DNA of 64,000 nt from contig JBKHXX010000094.1 in the NCBI GenBank assembly GCA_046565765.1, forward strand, positions 1-64,000. The letters run 5' to 3'. Position numbers and translations under genes: made by a program. Source of the DNA: JBFMCT01 sp046565765. GTDB lineage: Bacteria; Actinomycetota; Acidimicrobiia; Acidimicrobiales; AC-14. This document shows positions 43,886-53,093 of the stretch, in pieces. Each line of letters starts with the position of its first letter. The stretch's first letter is position 1. Under the pieces are notes generated by a model. It saw nothing but the letters and a program-made list of their open reading frames with translations. It did no database searches and was not told where the DNA came from.

Positions 43886-46464
43886 GCCGCCCCCACGTTG
43901 CGGCCCTCGGGCTGGAGGGGGCACAACCGGTGGAAGGGGCACGTCCGGCAGTTGGCGTGCACCGAGGGCTCGAACTCCTCGGCCAGGATGCGCTCCGCCA
44001 CCTCCAGCACGCGTTCCTCGGTGCGGGCGGCGTGGTCTTCCCGGATGGGCTGGGCGTACGTGCGCATGCTGCGCAGGTAGTGGAGCTCCAGCCGGGCGGG
44101 CGGTCCCAGGGCGGCCAGGTCGGGATCACGGGTGGCGGCCAGGTGGTAGATCGCCAGCTGGAGGTCCTCCTCGACGTCGCCCGGCCGGGGCTCGTTCCTG
44201 CCCGTCTTGTAGTCGACGACCCGCACGCCGGCGCCGTCGGGGGACCGGTCGATGCGGTCGATGGACCCCGCCAGCCGGTGCGGCCCCACCGGTATCTCGA
44301 ACCGCCGCTCCACGGCCAGCACCTCCGGCCCGGCCGCCCCCTCGCTCTCCCACCACGACGCCAGCATCGCCACGAAGTCGCGCCGGGCCTGCTCGGCCTG
44401 GGGCCGGTAGCGGGCGATCCCGTCGTCCCACACCTCGGCGGCCACGCCCGTCAGGCCTTCCATGGTGCGGGGCGCAGGTGGGTCGGCGGCCGGGTCGAGG
44501 AACGTCTCCAACACCTTGTGGACCAGGCTTCCCAGCCCGGCGTGCACGCCCGGCTCGTCACGGGCCTTGAGCACGTACTGGTAGGCGTAACGCAGGGGGC
44601 AGTCGTCGTAGGTGGCCAGCTGGGAGGCGGAGAGCGAGAGCTGCCCGCTGGGCCACACCGGCACGGCGCCCGCGGTGCGGGCCCGAGCGGGGGGCGGTTG
44701 GCCCGGCGCCGTGGGCCACTTCACGCCCGCCGGCTCCCAGCTCTCGACGAAGCGGCTGAGCAGCACGCCCGGCTCCGGTGCGGCCACCGCCACCAGCGAC
44801 TCCGTGGCCCGGCTGGTGGCCACCCCGAACAGCCGGCGTTCGCCCTCCAGCTCACCGGCGGCGGGCGCCCCGAGTCTGGCGGGGTCGAACAGGCCACCAC
44901 GGGGAGCGCCCCGGGGCAGCTCGCCCTCCAGGCACCCCGCCACCACGACGGTGCGCCACGCCAACCCGGCGGCAGCGGCGATCGGCGTGATGGTGACGCC
45001 TCCGCCGTCGAGGGGCGCCACCGCACGCCAGGGCGCGGGCACGAGCTCCCCGGCGTCGACCGCGTCGAGGGTCTGGGCCAGGGTCGCGCCCGGGTGGCGC
45101 TCGGCGTAGCTGCGCAACCCGTCCACCAGGGCCACCAGTGCGTCGAGCGCCCGGTCGGCGGCCGCCCCCAGACCGCCCCGTTCCCCTCCCCCGTAGGCCG
45201 CGGCCCACACCTCGTAGGCGAGGTCGGCCGGGGTGTCCCCCCTGGCCAGGCCGGCCCGCAGCCGGTCCCGCAGCGCAACCAGGCCCGCCAGGCGCGGGTC
45301 GTGCTCCACCGGCCGGCCCTCCGCCCTGGCGTCCAGGCGCACCGCCCTGGACTCGGCCGGAGAGAGCCCGGCGACGGGCGACACGAGCAGCCGCTCCGGC
45401 AACTCGTTCCCGGCCACCCACCGGAGGACGTCGATCACCGCCTCGACGGCCGGCTCCTCCCGGGCCAGGGCCGGCGCAGGTACGGCGGGGATGCCGTGGC
45501 GGGCCAGGGCCCGCCCGAGCGTTCGGGCCCGGCGGCCCAGGCCCCGCACCAGCACCGCCATCTCCGACCACGGCACGCCGGCCCGGGCGGCGGCCAGAAG
45601 TTCGCCGGCCACCGCCTCCGCCTCCACCGAAGGGTGAGGGCACTGCACGAGCCGCCCGGGCGGCCCGACCCGGAACCGCCGGTCGAGCGCCACTTCGACA
45701 GCCCCGGCGACGAGGGCCGCGGCTCCGTCGCCCTCGCCGGGGTCGACGGCGACCGTCAGCCCGACGTCGCCTCCCTCGACGAGCCGGGCCAGCAACCGGG
45801 CCCCGAGGGCGCTCAGGGCCGATGCGTCGTCGGCCAGGACGTGGTCGAACCGCTCGGCCGCGGCCGCCGCCAATTCCGCACCGGCGACCAGCAACCCTCC
45901 GGAGTCGACCAGGCCGGCCTGCGTCAGGGCCTCCTCGTAACGGGGAGCGAAGGCGGCCAGCTCGGCCCAGGGGCCACCTGTCGAGACGGCCCTGGCAGTG
46001 CCCTCGGAGCCGAGCTCGCGCAACAGGGCCAGCCGCCGCACCACCTCGTCCACGAACCCGGGCCGCCCCAGGAAGCGGCCGCAGACCGGCCACGCCGCCG
46101 GCTCCTCCCTCGCCAGCAGCCGCTCGACCAGCGCCCGTTGCTCGCCGCCGGAGGCCAGCGCCACCGCCGCCCCCGACCGCCGGACCAGGTCGTAGGCCAG
46201 GCCGTGCACGGTGGTGACCGGGACGGTGTCGTAGCCGCCCCGCAGGTGGGGAAGGGCCGCGGCCAGGAACCGTTGGGCGGCAGCCCGGTGGCGGCACACG
46301 GCGAGCACCCGCTCGGACCGGTGGCGGCCGACAAGGGCCCGGTGGCGGGCCAGGAGTGCTTCGGTCTTGCCCGTGGCGGCCTGCCCGACGACCACCAGGC
46401 GCGGCCCCTCGTGCTCCGCCGCACGCAGCTGGGCCGGAGTGAGCGGTACCGCCGTCGGATCCAT
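43882..46464 (-). CDS. adnA: AdnA-like helicase-nuclease subunit with degenerate motor
   Basis: The 860-residue protein is paralogous to its partner but about 140 residues shorter. It keeps a P-loop (GQAATGKTE) and a complete RecB nuclease (GSIDRIDRSPDG, VRVVDYKTGR) with cluster cysteines (YDDCPLRY, NCRTCPFHRLC). The motor is eroded: motif II reads LADDASAL in place of DEYQD, motif V reads TPIAAAAGLAW without the His and Lys of TIHxAKG, and motif VI is LFGVATSRAT. It therefore probably supplies nuclease and scaffold rather than translocation. First gene of the pair, as adnA is in mycobacteria. Confidence 0.85.
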   Translation of the reverse strand: MDPTAVPLTPAQLRAAEHEGPRLVVVGQAATGKTEALLARHRALVGRHRSERVLAVCRHRAAAQRFLAAALPHLRGGYDTVPVTTVHGLAYDLVRRSGAAVALASGGEQRALVERLLAREEPAAWPVCGRFLGRPGFVDEVVRRLALLRELGSEGTARAVSTGGPWAELAAFAPRYEEALTQAGLVDSGGLLVAGAELAAAAAERFDHVLADDASALSALGARLLARLVEGGDVGLTVAVDPGEGDGAAALVAGAVEVALDRRFRVGPPGRLVQCPHPSVEAEAVAGELLAAARAGVPWSEMAVLVRGLGRRARTLGRALARHGIPAVPAPALAREEPAVEAVIDVLRWVAGNELPERLLVSPVAGLSPAESRAVRLDARAEGRPVEHDPRLAGLVALRDRLRAGLARGDTPADLAYEVWAAAYGGGERGGLGAAADRALDALVALVDGLRSYAERHPGATLAQTLDAVDAGELVPAPWRAVAPLDGGGVTITPIAAAAGLAWRTVVVAGCLEGELPRGAPRGGLFDPARLGAPAAGELEGERRLFGVATSRATESLVAVAAPEPGVLLSRFVESWEPAGVKWPTAPGQPPPARARTAGAVPVWPSGQLSLSASQLATYDDCPLRYAYQYVLKARDEPGVHAGLGSLVHKVLETFLDPAADPPAPRTMEGLTGVAAEVWDDGIARYRPQAEQARRDFVAMLASWWESEGAAGPEVLAVERRFEIPVGPHRLAGSIDRIDRSPDGAGVRVVDYKTGRNEPRPGDVEEDLQLAIYHLAATRDPDLAALGPPARLELHYLRSMRTYAQPIREDHAARTEERVLEVAERILAEEFEPSVHANCRTCPFHRLCPLQPEGRNVGAA

Positions 46465-46485
46465 GCTCGGGACCTTACCGACGGC

Positions 46486-47289
46486 CTACGACACCACCCA
46501 CTGGCCCCGGGCCTCGAGCACGTCACGGAGCACCGCCGGCCGGTCCGTCATGATGCCGTCCACGCCCAGGTCGAGCAGCGACCCCATGGTCGCGGGGTCG
46601 TCGACCGTCCACACGTGGACGGGCAGCCCTCGGCGGTGGGCGGCGGTCACGAAGCGGCGGTCGGCCAGTACCACCCGCCCGTGCCGCACGGGGATCTGGA
46701 CGCATGCGCCGGCGATCGGCCCGGTCAGCGCCGCACCCCACGCCGCCACCCGCAGGCGCCCGATGTCGCGAGGGCCCAGGGCGGTGCAGACCTGGTTGCC
46801 GGTGAGGCGGCGGACCAGGGCGAGGCGGCGGTCGGAGAAGGCCGCCACGCACACCCGGTCGAAGGCCCGGGCCCGCCGCAGCACCTCCACCAGGGGACGC
46901 ACCGACGCATCGTGCTTCGGGTCGATGTTCACGCGCACCTCCGGCCACGTGCCCAGCACGTCTTCCAGCGACGGCACCCGTTCGTCATCCCCCACCACGG
47001 CCGAGCGCACCTCTGCCCAGGGCAGGTCGGCGATCCGCCCGGTGCGGTCGGTGACCCGGTCGAGCACGTCGTCGTGGAACGCCACCACCACCCCGTCCGC
47101 GGTGACGTGCACGTCGGTCTCCAGGTACCGGTACCCGAGGTCGACGGCGCGCTGGAAGGCGGACATGGTGTTCTCGGGCAGGTCCCCGGCGCCGCCCCGG
47201 TGGGCGAAGGCGATCGGCCCCGGATGGTCCAGGAAGGCCCAGCCCCGGCCCGCCGGGCCCGTATCCGCCGCGCCCCGTGTCGGTCGCAT
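46486..47289 (-). CDS. Glycerophosphodiester phosphodiesterase
   Basis: The 267-residue TIM-barrel enzyme hydrolyses glycerophosphodiesters to glycerol-3-phosphate and an alcohol. Visible motifs are IAFAHRGGAGDLPENT (catalytic His, Arg, Glu), YLETDVHVTADG (metal Glu and Asp), VVVAFHDDVLDRVT (catalytic His), and the C-terminal VHVWTVDDPATM and LGVDGIMTDRP. ATG 47289 is used; a start at 47313 is possible but would overlap the divergent lipid-kinase promoter. No signal peptide is seen, so it is cytoplasmic. Confidence 0.93.
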   Translation of the reverse strand: MRPTRGAADTGPAGRGWAFLDHPGPIAFAHRGGAGDLPENTMSAFQRAVDLGYRYLETDVHVTADGVVVAFHDDVLDRVTDRTGRIADLPWAEVRSAVVGDDERVPSLEDVLGTWPEVRVNIDPKHDASVRPLVEVLRRARAFDRVCVAAFSDRRLALVRRLTGNQVCTALGPRDIGRLRVAAWGAALTGPIAGACVQIPVRHGRVVLADRRFVTAAHRRGLPVHVWTVDDPATMGSLLDLGVDGIMTDRPAVLRDVLEARGQWVVS

Positions 47290-48128
47290 CGCCGCCGACC
47301 GTACCGCCCGCATGTACCGTTCCCGGCCATGCCCGGCTTGGTCGTCGTGAACCCGGGGTCGGGCCCCGAGCCGACCCGCGAGGCCGACGTCGCGCCGCAC
47401 TTCCCCGGCCACGAGGTCGTCGCCTGTGATCCCGCCGAGCTGCCCGGCCGGATCCAGGAGGCGGTGGGCGACGGGGCCCCGTTCGTAGCGGTGGCCGGAG
47501 GAGACGGCACGATCCGGGCCGCGGCCCAGGTGCTCGCCGGCACCGGCGTCCCGATGCTGCCGATCCCCGCCGGCACCCGCAACCACTTCGCCCGCGAGGT
47601 GGGGATCGAGGAGCTGGAGGACGCGGCCCGCGCCGCCACGGAGGGCGTCACCTCCAGCGTCGACCTGGGCGAGGTCAACGGCCAGCGTTTCGTGAACAAC
47701 TCCAGCGTGGGCATCTATCCCCGCATCGTCATCACCCGGGAGGCCCACGAGCGGCGGTGGCCCAAGGGCCTGGCCACCGTGGCTGCTGCGTGGGAACAGC
47801 TGCGCCACGGCCGCCGCTTCCGCTGCACCGTGGACGGTCGCAGCTACCGGGCCTGGATGGTGTTCGTGGGCAACGGCCGTTACGGCCGGGGACTGCTCCG
47901 CCTCAACACCCGGCAGGCGCTCGACGACAACGTCCTCGACTTCCGCCTGGCCCGGGCCGACTCGCCGCTGGCCCGGGCCCGCGTGATCGCCGCTCTGGTC
48001 GCCGGCGGTCTCGACCGATCGCCGTTGCTGGTAGAGCGGGAAACGCGCCATCTCGAGCTGGGCTTCGACCGCGCCACCGTCGAGGTCGCCCTCGACGGAG
48101 AGGTCCACACCCTGAAGCCACCCCTGCG

Positions 48129-48707
<579 letters not shown>

Positions 48708-48734
48708 GAGCAGGGGATCGTAGGCTCCGCCGCC

Positions 48735-49172
48735 GTGGCCGACGTCCTCATACGCCGCCTCGACCCCGAGCTGCCGCTCCCCACCTACGCCCGCCCCGGG
48801 GACGCGGGAGCCGACCTCTTCGCCCGCGAGGGCGTGCTGCTGGCCGCCAACGGCGGTCGGGCCCTCGTGCCCACCGGCATCGCCCTCGCCATCCCCGACG
48901 GCTGGGCCGGCCTGGTCCTGCCCCGCAGCGGCCTCGCCCTGCGCCACGGCATCACCCTGCTCAACAGTCCCGGCCTGATCGACGCCGGCTACCGCGACGA
49001 GTTGCGATGCCTGCTGGTCAACACCGACCCGGAATCGCCCTACCAGGTCCACCGAGGGGACCGCATCGCCCAGCTCGTGATCCAGCGGGTCGAGGAAGCG
49101 ACCTTCGTCGAGATCGACGAGCTGCCCGCCTCGGCCAGGGGGACGGGCGGCTTCGGCCACACCGGCCGCTGA
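48735..49172 (+). CDS. dut: dUTP diphosphatase
   Basis: The 145-residue trimeric dUTPase has all five motifs: GDAGADL, PRSGLALRHGI, NSPGLIDAGYRDE, RGDRIAQLVIQ and the C-terminal P-loop-like ARGTGGFGHTGR. It removes dUTP and supplies dUMP for dTMP synthesis. GTG 48735 lies 27 bases from the divergent orn start. It precedes tRNA-Gly. Confidence 0.95.
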   Translation: MADVLIRRLDPELPLPTYARPGDAGADLFAREGVLLAANGGRALVPTGIALAIPDGWAGLVLPRSGLALRHGITLLNSPGLIDAGYRDELRCLLVNTDPESPYQVHRGDRIAQLVIQRVEEATFVEIDELPASARGTGGFGHTGR

Positions 49173-49218
49173 ACGGCGTGAACCGCCCCCCGGCCGTTGC
49201 TAAAGTGGACACCGTCAC

Positions 49219-49294
49219 GCGGACGTGGCTCAGTTGGTAGAGCACAACCTTGCCAAGGTTGGGGTCGCGGGTTCGAGTCCCGTCGTCCGCTCCA
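49219..49294 (+). tRNA. tRNA-Gly (GCC)
   Basis: The acceptor stem GCGGACG pairs with CGTCCGC (49284-49290). The D-arm GGCTCAGTTGGTAGAGC, anticodon stem-loop with GCC at 49252-49254, and T-arm GGGTTCGAGTCCC are canonical. Discriminator T is followed by encoded CCA. It ends eight bases before the stop of the convergent multicopper oxidase gene. Confidence 0.97.
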
Positions 49295-49301
49295 GCTCGG
49301 A

Positions 49302-50750
49302 TCAGGCCACGACGAGCGCCGTCACCATCCCGAACATCCCGTCGGCCCGCTCGGCGTGGGTGAGGATGTGGCAGTGCCAGGCCCACGTGCCCGGTTCGGT
49401 GGCGTGCACCAGCACGGTGTAGCGCTCGCCCGGGGCCACGTTGATGGTGTCGGCCTCGTAGGGCTGGGGCAGGGGGAAGCCGTCCTTGGCGATGACGAGC
49501 TGGGACATCCCATGGAGATGCATGGGGTGGGGCCCGGCGCCCTCGTTCAGGTAGTGCACCTGGATCCACTCGCCCTGGTTGGCGACGACGGGCGCGGTGG
49601 CCGGGAAGGACTTGCCGTTTAGCGTGAACCCGATCGTCCCGGCGTCGTTGAGCATCATGATCTGTTCCTGAGCCACGGTCACGCCTGGGGGGACCGGCAG
49701 TTGCCCGATCAGGAAGGTCCCGGCCAACCCGTTGGGCACCTGCGTGACGGCATTGTGGTGTGAGTGGTACATGCCCACCGCGGGCGTGGACTGGGCGGTG
49801 AAGCTGTAGGTGTAGGTCTCACCGGACCTGATGGGCGGCTGGGTGATGTAGGTGACCCCGTCCTCGCTGTTGGGCGTCAGCAGCCCGTGGAAGTGGATGG
49901 CGGTGGACTCGGGCAACTCGTTCCTGAGCACCACCTGCACCTTGTCGCCCGGGTTGGCACGGAGCGTCGGCCCCGGCACGGTCCCGTTGTACGTCCAGGC
50001 GTCGACGAACCGGCCGGGCTCCACCTCCCACTTCACGATGGACGCTGTCAGCTCGAACACCTTGGTCCCGTCGGCCAGCACGTTGGGCTGGAGCTCCTGG
50101 CCTCCCGTGCCCTGCGTCTTGGCCGGGAAGGCCTTGATCGACCGCTCCATGCCCCCGTCCATCTCCGCCGGCGTCATGGCGTGGCCGCCCGCCGGAGCGG
50201 CGGTGGCCCCGTGGCCGCCGGCCGCCGCCGCATCGCTGCGCCCCCCGGCCGCCTTGATCACCAGGTTGCCGGTCATCCCTGCGTCGGCGTGGCCCGCGAC
50301 CTGGCAGATCAGGGCGTAGGTGCCCGGCGCCAGGCCAGCCAGGTCGAGCGTGGCGGACTGGTTCGCGTTCAGCATGGGGGTCACGAGCCCCGTACCTTCG
50401 ATGGCCAGGTTGTGCGGCGCAGCACCGTCGTTGTGCACGTCGATCTTGCCGCCCGCTGCGATCTCGACGCTCGCCGGAGTGAGGGCGAACTCGCTCAGGT
50501 GGATGCTGGCGGTGGCGGGAGCCGTCTCGGCGCCGGCTGCCAGACCCGCCCCACCGTCGTTCGCCTCGTCGACGGCCCGCAGGCCCAGGCCCACGCCGAA
50601 GATGCCGGCGATGAGGGCCATGCCCGAGAAGAGCACGGCGAACAGGGTCCAGCCGTCCCTGCCGCCCGCCGGCGCATTCGCAGGAGCCTGGGGACGAGCG
50701 GTCTCCCGGGTCTCGGGCGGGAGGGAGGAAGGTCTGAGGGTTGTCGTCAT
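49302..50750 (-). CDS. Membrane-anchored multicopper oxidase with an extra N-terminal cupredoxin domain
   Basis: The 482-residue protein has one membrane segment (WTLFAVLFSGMALIAGIFGVG). A plastocyanin-like domain follows with a type 1 copper set (PHNLAIEG, CQVAGHADAGM). A Gly/His-rich linker leads to a two-domain multicopper oxidase with all four copper motifs: IHFHG, MYHSHHN, HPMHLHG and HCHILTHAERADGM. The MYHSHHN form lacks the cysteine that NirK carries there, so this is a laccase/ferroxidase-type oxidase rather than a nitrite reductase. The extra cupredoxin may feed electrons to the oxidase centre. A DosR-like box lies 59 bp upstream of the start. Confidence 0.9.
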   Translation of the reverse strand: MTTTLRPSSLPPETRETARPQAPANAPAGGRDGWTLFAVLFSGMALIAGIFGVGLGLRAVDEANDGGAGLAAGAETAPATASIHLSEFALTPASVEIAAGGKIDVHNDGAAPHNLAIEGTGLVTPMLNANQSATLDLAGLAPGTYALICQVAGHADAGMTGNLVIKAAGGRSDAAAAGGHGATAAPAGGHAMTPAEMDGGMERSIKAFPAKTQGTGGQELQPNVLADGTKVFELTASIVKWEVEPGRFVDAWTYNGTVPGPTLRANPGDKVQVVLRNELPESTAIHFHGLLTPNSEDGVTYITQPPIRSGETYTYSFTAQSTPAVGMYHSHHNAVTQVPNGLAGTFLIGQLPVPPGVTVAQEQIMMLNDAGTIGFTLNGKSFPATAPVVANQGEWIQVHYLNEGAGPHPMHLHGMSQLVIAKDGFPLPQPYEADTINVAPGERYTVLVHATEPGTWAWHCHILTHAERADGMFGMVTALVVA

Positions 50751-50808
50751 TCTGCGATTCTCGGCACGGGGCGCCTCTGACGGCAGGGTCGGTCGTCCCC
50801 GCCGGGGT

Positions 50809-50822
50809 GGGACCAATGGCCC
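50809..50822. promoter_or_regulatory. DevR/DosR-like box
   Basis: GGGACCAATGGCCC lies between the divergent multicopper oxidase and a small plus-strand gene. A perfect palindrome TGGACCCGGGTCCA (50827-50840) follows within one turn and could be a second site. Confidence 0.6.
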
Positions 50823-50926
50823 TAAATGGACCCGGGTCCAGGCGATTCGACGAAGTGACGTTCGGCACTTCCGAGCCTGCCCGGGGCGGCGCACACTCCG
50901 GGAACAGATCCGATCAGGAGGCTGAG

Positions 50927-51244
50927 ATGACCACCTTGGAGGGCCCCCGCCATCTGATGATGCAGAGCCTCGCCACGAGCCTCGCCGACAGGGCGCGGGC
51001 CGCAGCGCGGGACTGTCGGATGCACACCAGTTCGTGGCACTTCTACCACGGCGTGGAGGCAGCAGCCACCCACGTCCTCCACCCCGAGACGGCGGCCGTC
51101 CGAGAGGGGACGTCCTGGATCGACCGAGAAGGGCCGTCGTTCCGGGAGGGCTTCACCAAGGCCTCCACACTGCTCGCCGGTGCGGCCGCCATGCGGGAGC
51201 CTCCCCTCCAGGTGACCCTCCCCGAGCCGGACATGCCGACGTGA
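50927..51244 (+). CDS. Small hypothetical protein in the DevR-like block
   Basis: The 105-residue soluble protein starts at ATG 50927 behind CAGGAGGCTGAG. It is helical in the N-terminal half (RHLMMQSLATSLADRARAAARDCRMHT) with several His/Cys residues (CRMHTSSWHFYHG, ATHVLHPET). An SFREGFTKAS segment and an acidic tail follow. I do not recognise a family. Its position downstream of a DosR-like box and next to the sensor-regulator pair suggests membership in the same regulon. Confidence 0.7.
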   Translation: MTTLEGPRHLMMQSLATSLADRARAAARDCRMHTSSWHFYHGVEAAATHVLHPETAAVREGTSWIDREGPSFREGFTKASTLLAGAAAMREPPLQVTLPEPDMPT

Positions 51245-51274
51245 AGCGGGCCGCAGTCGCGGCCTTCGCGCCGG

Positions 51275-52405
51275 CTAGGTGCGGTTGGGCGCTCGCCACT
51301 CGATGACGGTGCCGGACGGCACGTTTCGTCGAGCCTGCATGCTCCCGCCCAGGCGGCCGGCCCGGGTCTCCATGTTGGCAAGACCATGGCCTCCGCGACG
51401 GGGCGTCTCGGGCAGGCCACGCCCGTCGTCCGCCACCACCAGGACCACGTCGCCGTCCGCCCGCAGCTGAACCTCGACACGGCTGGCACCGGCATGGCGC
51501 GCGACGTTGCTCAGCGCTTCACGCAGCACCGCCAGGAGATGCTCGATGACCTCCTCGGAAGTGGCGTCGACGGGGCCGTCGAAGACGACCCTCGGCTCGA
51601 ACCCCAACGCTCCCGCCGCCTCGGACGTCGTGGCGAGGACACGCTGGCGAAGGCCTCCGCTCGAGCTCCGTGACGCTTCGAGGCCGAAGATCGCCGTGCG
51701 GATGTGCTTGACCGTCAGATCGAGGTCTTCCACCGCCCCCGAGATGCGCTCCGCCACCTCGGGGCGCTGTGCGAGGCGGAGCGCCCCCTGCAGCCGCAAC
51801 CCGGTGGCGAACAGACGCTGGATGACGGTGTCGTGAAGGTCTCGTGCGATCCGCTCCCGGTCCTCGAGGAGGGCGAGCTCCCGAACCCGGAGGTGCAGCC
51901 GCGCGTTCTCGATGGCTACGGCGGCCGCCGCAGCCAGCGCCACGACCAGCTCCTCGTCGACGTCGGTGAAGACCTCGGCGGAGGTCTTGTCCGTGAGGTA
52001 GAGGTTGCCGAAGATCTGGCCGCGGACTCTGATGGGCACGCCGAGGAACGACTTCATCGGCGGGTGCTCGGGAGGGAAACCGTAGCTGTCCGGGTGCTCG
52101 CGTAGATCGGGCAACCGGATGGGCTTCGGGTCGACGATGAGCAAGCCGAGGATGCCATGGCCCTTCGGCAGCTCGCCGATCCGGCGTCGGAGGTCGTCGT
52201 CCATCCCGATGGTGATGAACTGGGCGAGACGGGTGCCCGTTTCGTCGAGCACGCCGAGTGCGCCGTAGCGGGCGTCCACCAGTCCGACGGCCGACTCGAC
52301 GATGTGGCGGAGGACCGCCTCCAGGTCGAGATCGGAGCCGACCGTCATCACTGCGTCGAGGAGCATGCGTAAGCTGCGAGGACCGGCGTATGACGGCTGA
52401 ACCAC
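51275..52405 (-). CDS. GAF-domain sensor histidine kinase (DevS/DosS-like)
   Basis: The 376-residue kinase has one GAF domain (LRHIVESAVGLVDARYGALGVL through FTDVDEELVVALAAAAAVAIENARL), the HisKA_3 dimerisation/phosphorylation motif ERIARDLHDTVIQRLFATGL with the phospho-His, and an HATPase with N-box EALSNVARHAGAS and G-boxes DDGRGLP and GGHGLANM. Mycobacterial DosS/DosT have two GAF domains, the first binding haem; here a single GAF occurs and its ligand is unknown. Start GTG 52405 or ATG 52366. It is divergent from the DevR-like regulator, its likely partner. Confidence 0.9.
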   Translation of the reverse strand: MVQPSYAGPRSLRMLLDAVMTVGSDLDLEAVLRHIVESAVGLVDARYGALGVLDETGTRLAQFITIGMDDDLRRRIGELPKGHGILGLLIVDPKPIRLPDLREHPDSYGFPPEHPPMKSFLGVPIRVRGQIFGNLYLTDKTSAEVFTDVDEELVVALAAAAAVAIENARLHLRVRELALLEDRERIARDLHDTVIQRLFATGLRLQGALRLAQRPEVAERISGAVEDLDLTVKHIRTAIFGLEASRSSSGGLRQRVLATTSEAAGALGFEPRVVFDGPVDATSEEVIEHLLAVLREALSNVARHAGASRVEVQLRADGDVVLVVADDGRGLPETPRRGGHGLANMETRAGRLGGSMQARRNVPSGTVIEWRAPNRT

Positions 52406-52436
52406 TGAGAGCAACGCTAGCGATCCGGACTCGATT

Positions 52437-53093
52437 GTGAAGCTCGCACGCGTCTTCCTGCTGGACGACCACGAGATCGTGCGTCGAGGGCTCCGAGAGC
52501 TGCTCGAGTCGGAGGAGGACCTCGTGGTCGTGGGGGAGGCGGGCACGGCGGAAGAGGCGCTCCGCCGCATACCGGCGACCAGCCCCGACGTGGCGGTGCT
52601 CGATGTTCGGCTGCCCGACGGCGACGGCGTCGAGGTTTGTCGCGAGATCCGATCGCGCCACCCGCAGATCCACTGCCTGATGCTGACGTCCTTCGCCGAT
52701 GACGAGGCGCTGTTCAGTGCCATCCTCGCGGGGGCAGCCGGCTACGTGCTCAAGCAGGTGCGGGGCACCGACCTGCTCGATTCGATCAGAAGGGTTGCCG
52801 ACGGCCAGTCCCTGCTCGACCCGGCGGTGACGGCCCGGGTCCTGGACCGGCTTCGTACGCCGCCGGCGGCCGCGGACGGCGTCGAAAGCCTGACGCAACA
52901 GGAGCGGCGAATCCTGGACCTGATCGCCGAGGGGCTGACCAACCGCCAGATCGGGGAGCGGATGTTCCTGGCCGAGAAGACGGTGAAGAACTACGTCTCC
53001 AACGTGCTCATGAAACTGGGGATGAGCCGCCGCTCCGAGGCGGCCGCCTACGCGGCCCGCGCCGCCGAGCGCCGTCGCCGCGAGACTCGCTGA
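52437..53093 (+). CDS. devR: DevR/DosR-like response regulator
   Basis: The 218-residue NarL-family regulator has receiver Asp56 (AVLDVRLPDGDG), a conserved Thr/Ser switch (MLTSF) and Lys in YVLKQV. Its HTH includes LTNRQIGERMFLAEKTVKNY. The AEKTVKNYVS recognition helix and KLGMSRR following it are almost identical to M. tuberculosis DosR, whose Lys-Lys-Asn residues there contact the box. This predicts a similar binding site, and such sites recur through the following 9 kb. GTG start 31 bases from the divergent kinase. Confidence 0.92.
   Translation: MKLARVFLLDDHEIVRRGLRELLESEEDLVVVGEAGTAEEALRRIPATSPDVAVLDVRLPDGDGVEVCREIRSRHPQIHCLMLTSFADDEALFSAILAGAAGYVLKQVRGTDLLDSIRRVADGQSLLDPAVTARVLDRLRTPPAAADGVESLTQQERRILDLIAEGLTNRQIGERMFLAEKTVKNYVSNVLMKLGMSRRSEAAAYAARAAERRRRETR

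Noticed and set aside
41471..44080. Long plus-strand frames (869 codons here, also 43930-48201) opposite the AdnAB-like genes
   Set aside because: They are antisense shadows; helicase and nuclease motifs lie on the minus strand. Only the last 290 codons of the 43930-48201 frame are real (the lipid kinase).
49302..50750. Copper nitrite reductase NirK
   Set aside because: The segment MYHSHHN lacks the type 1 copper cysteine that NirK has at this place, and the HCHILTHAE...GM motif is that of oxidases.
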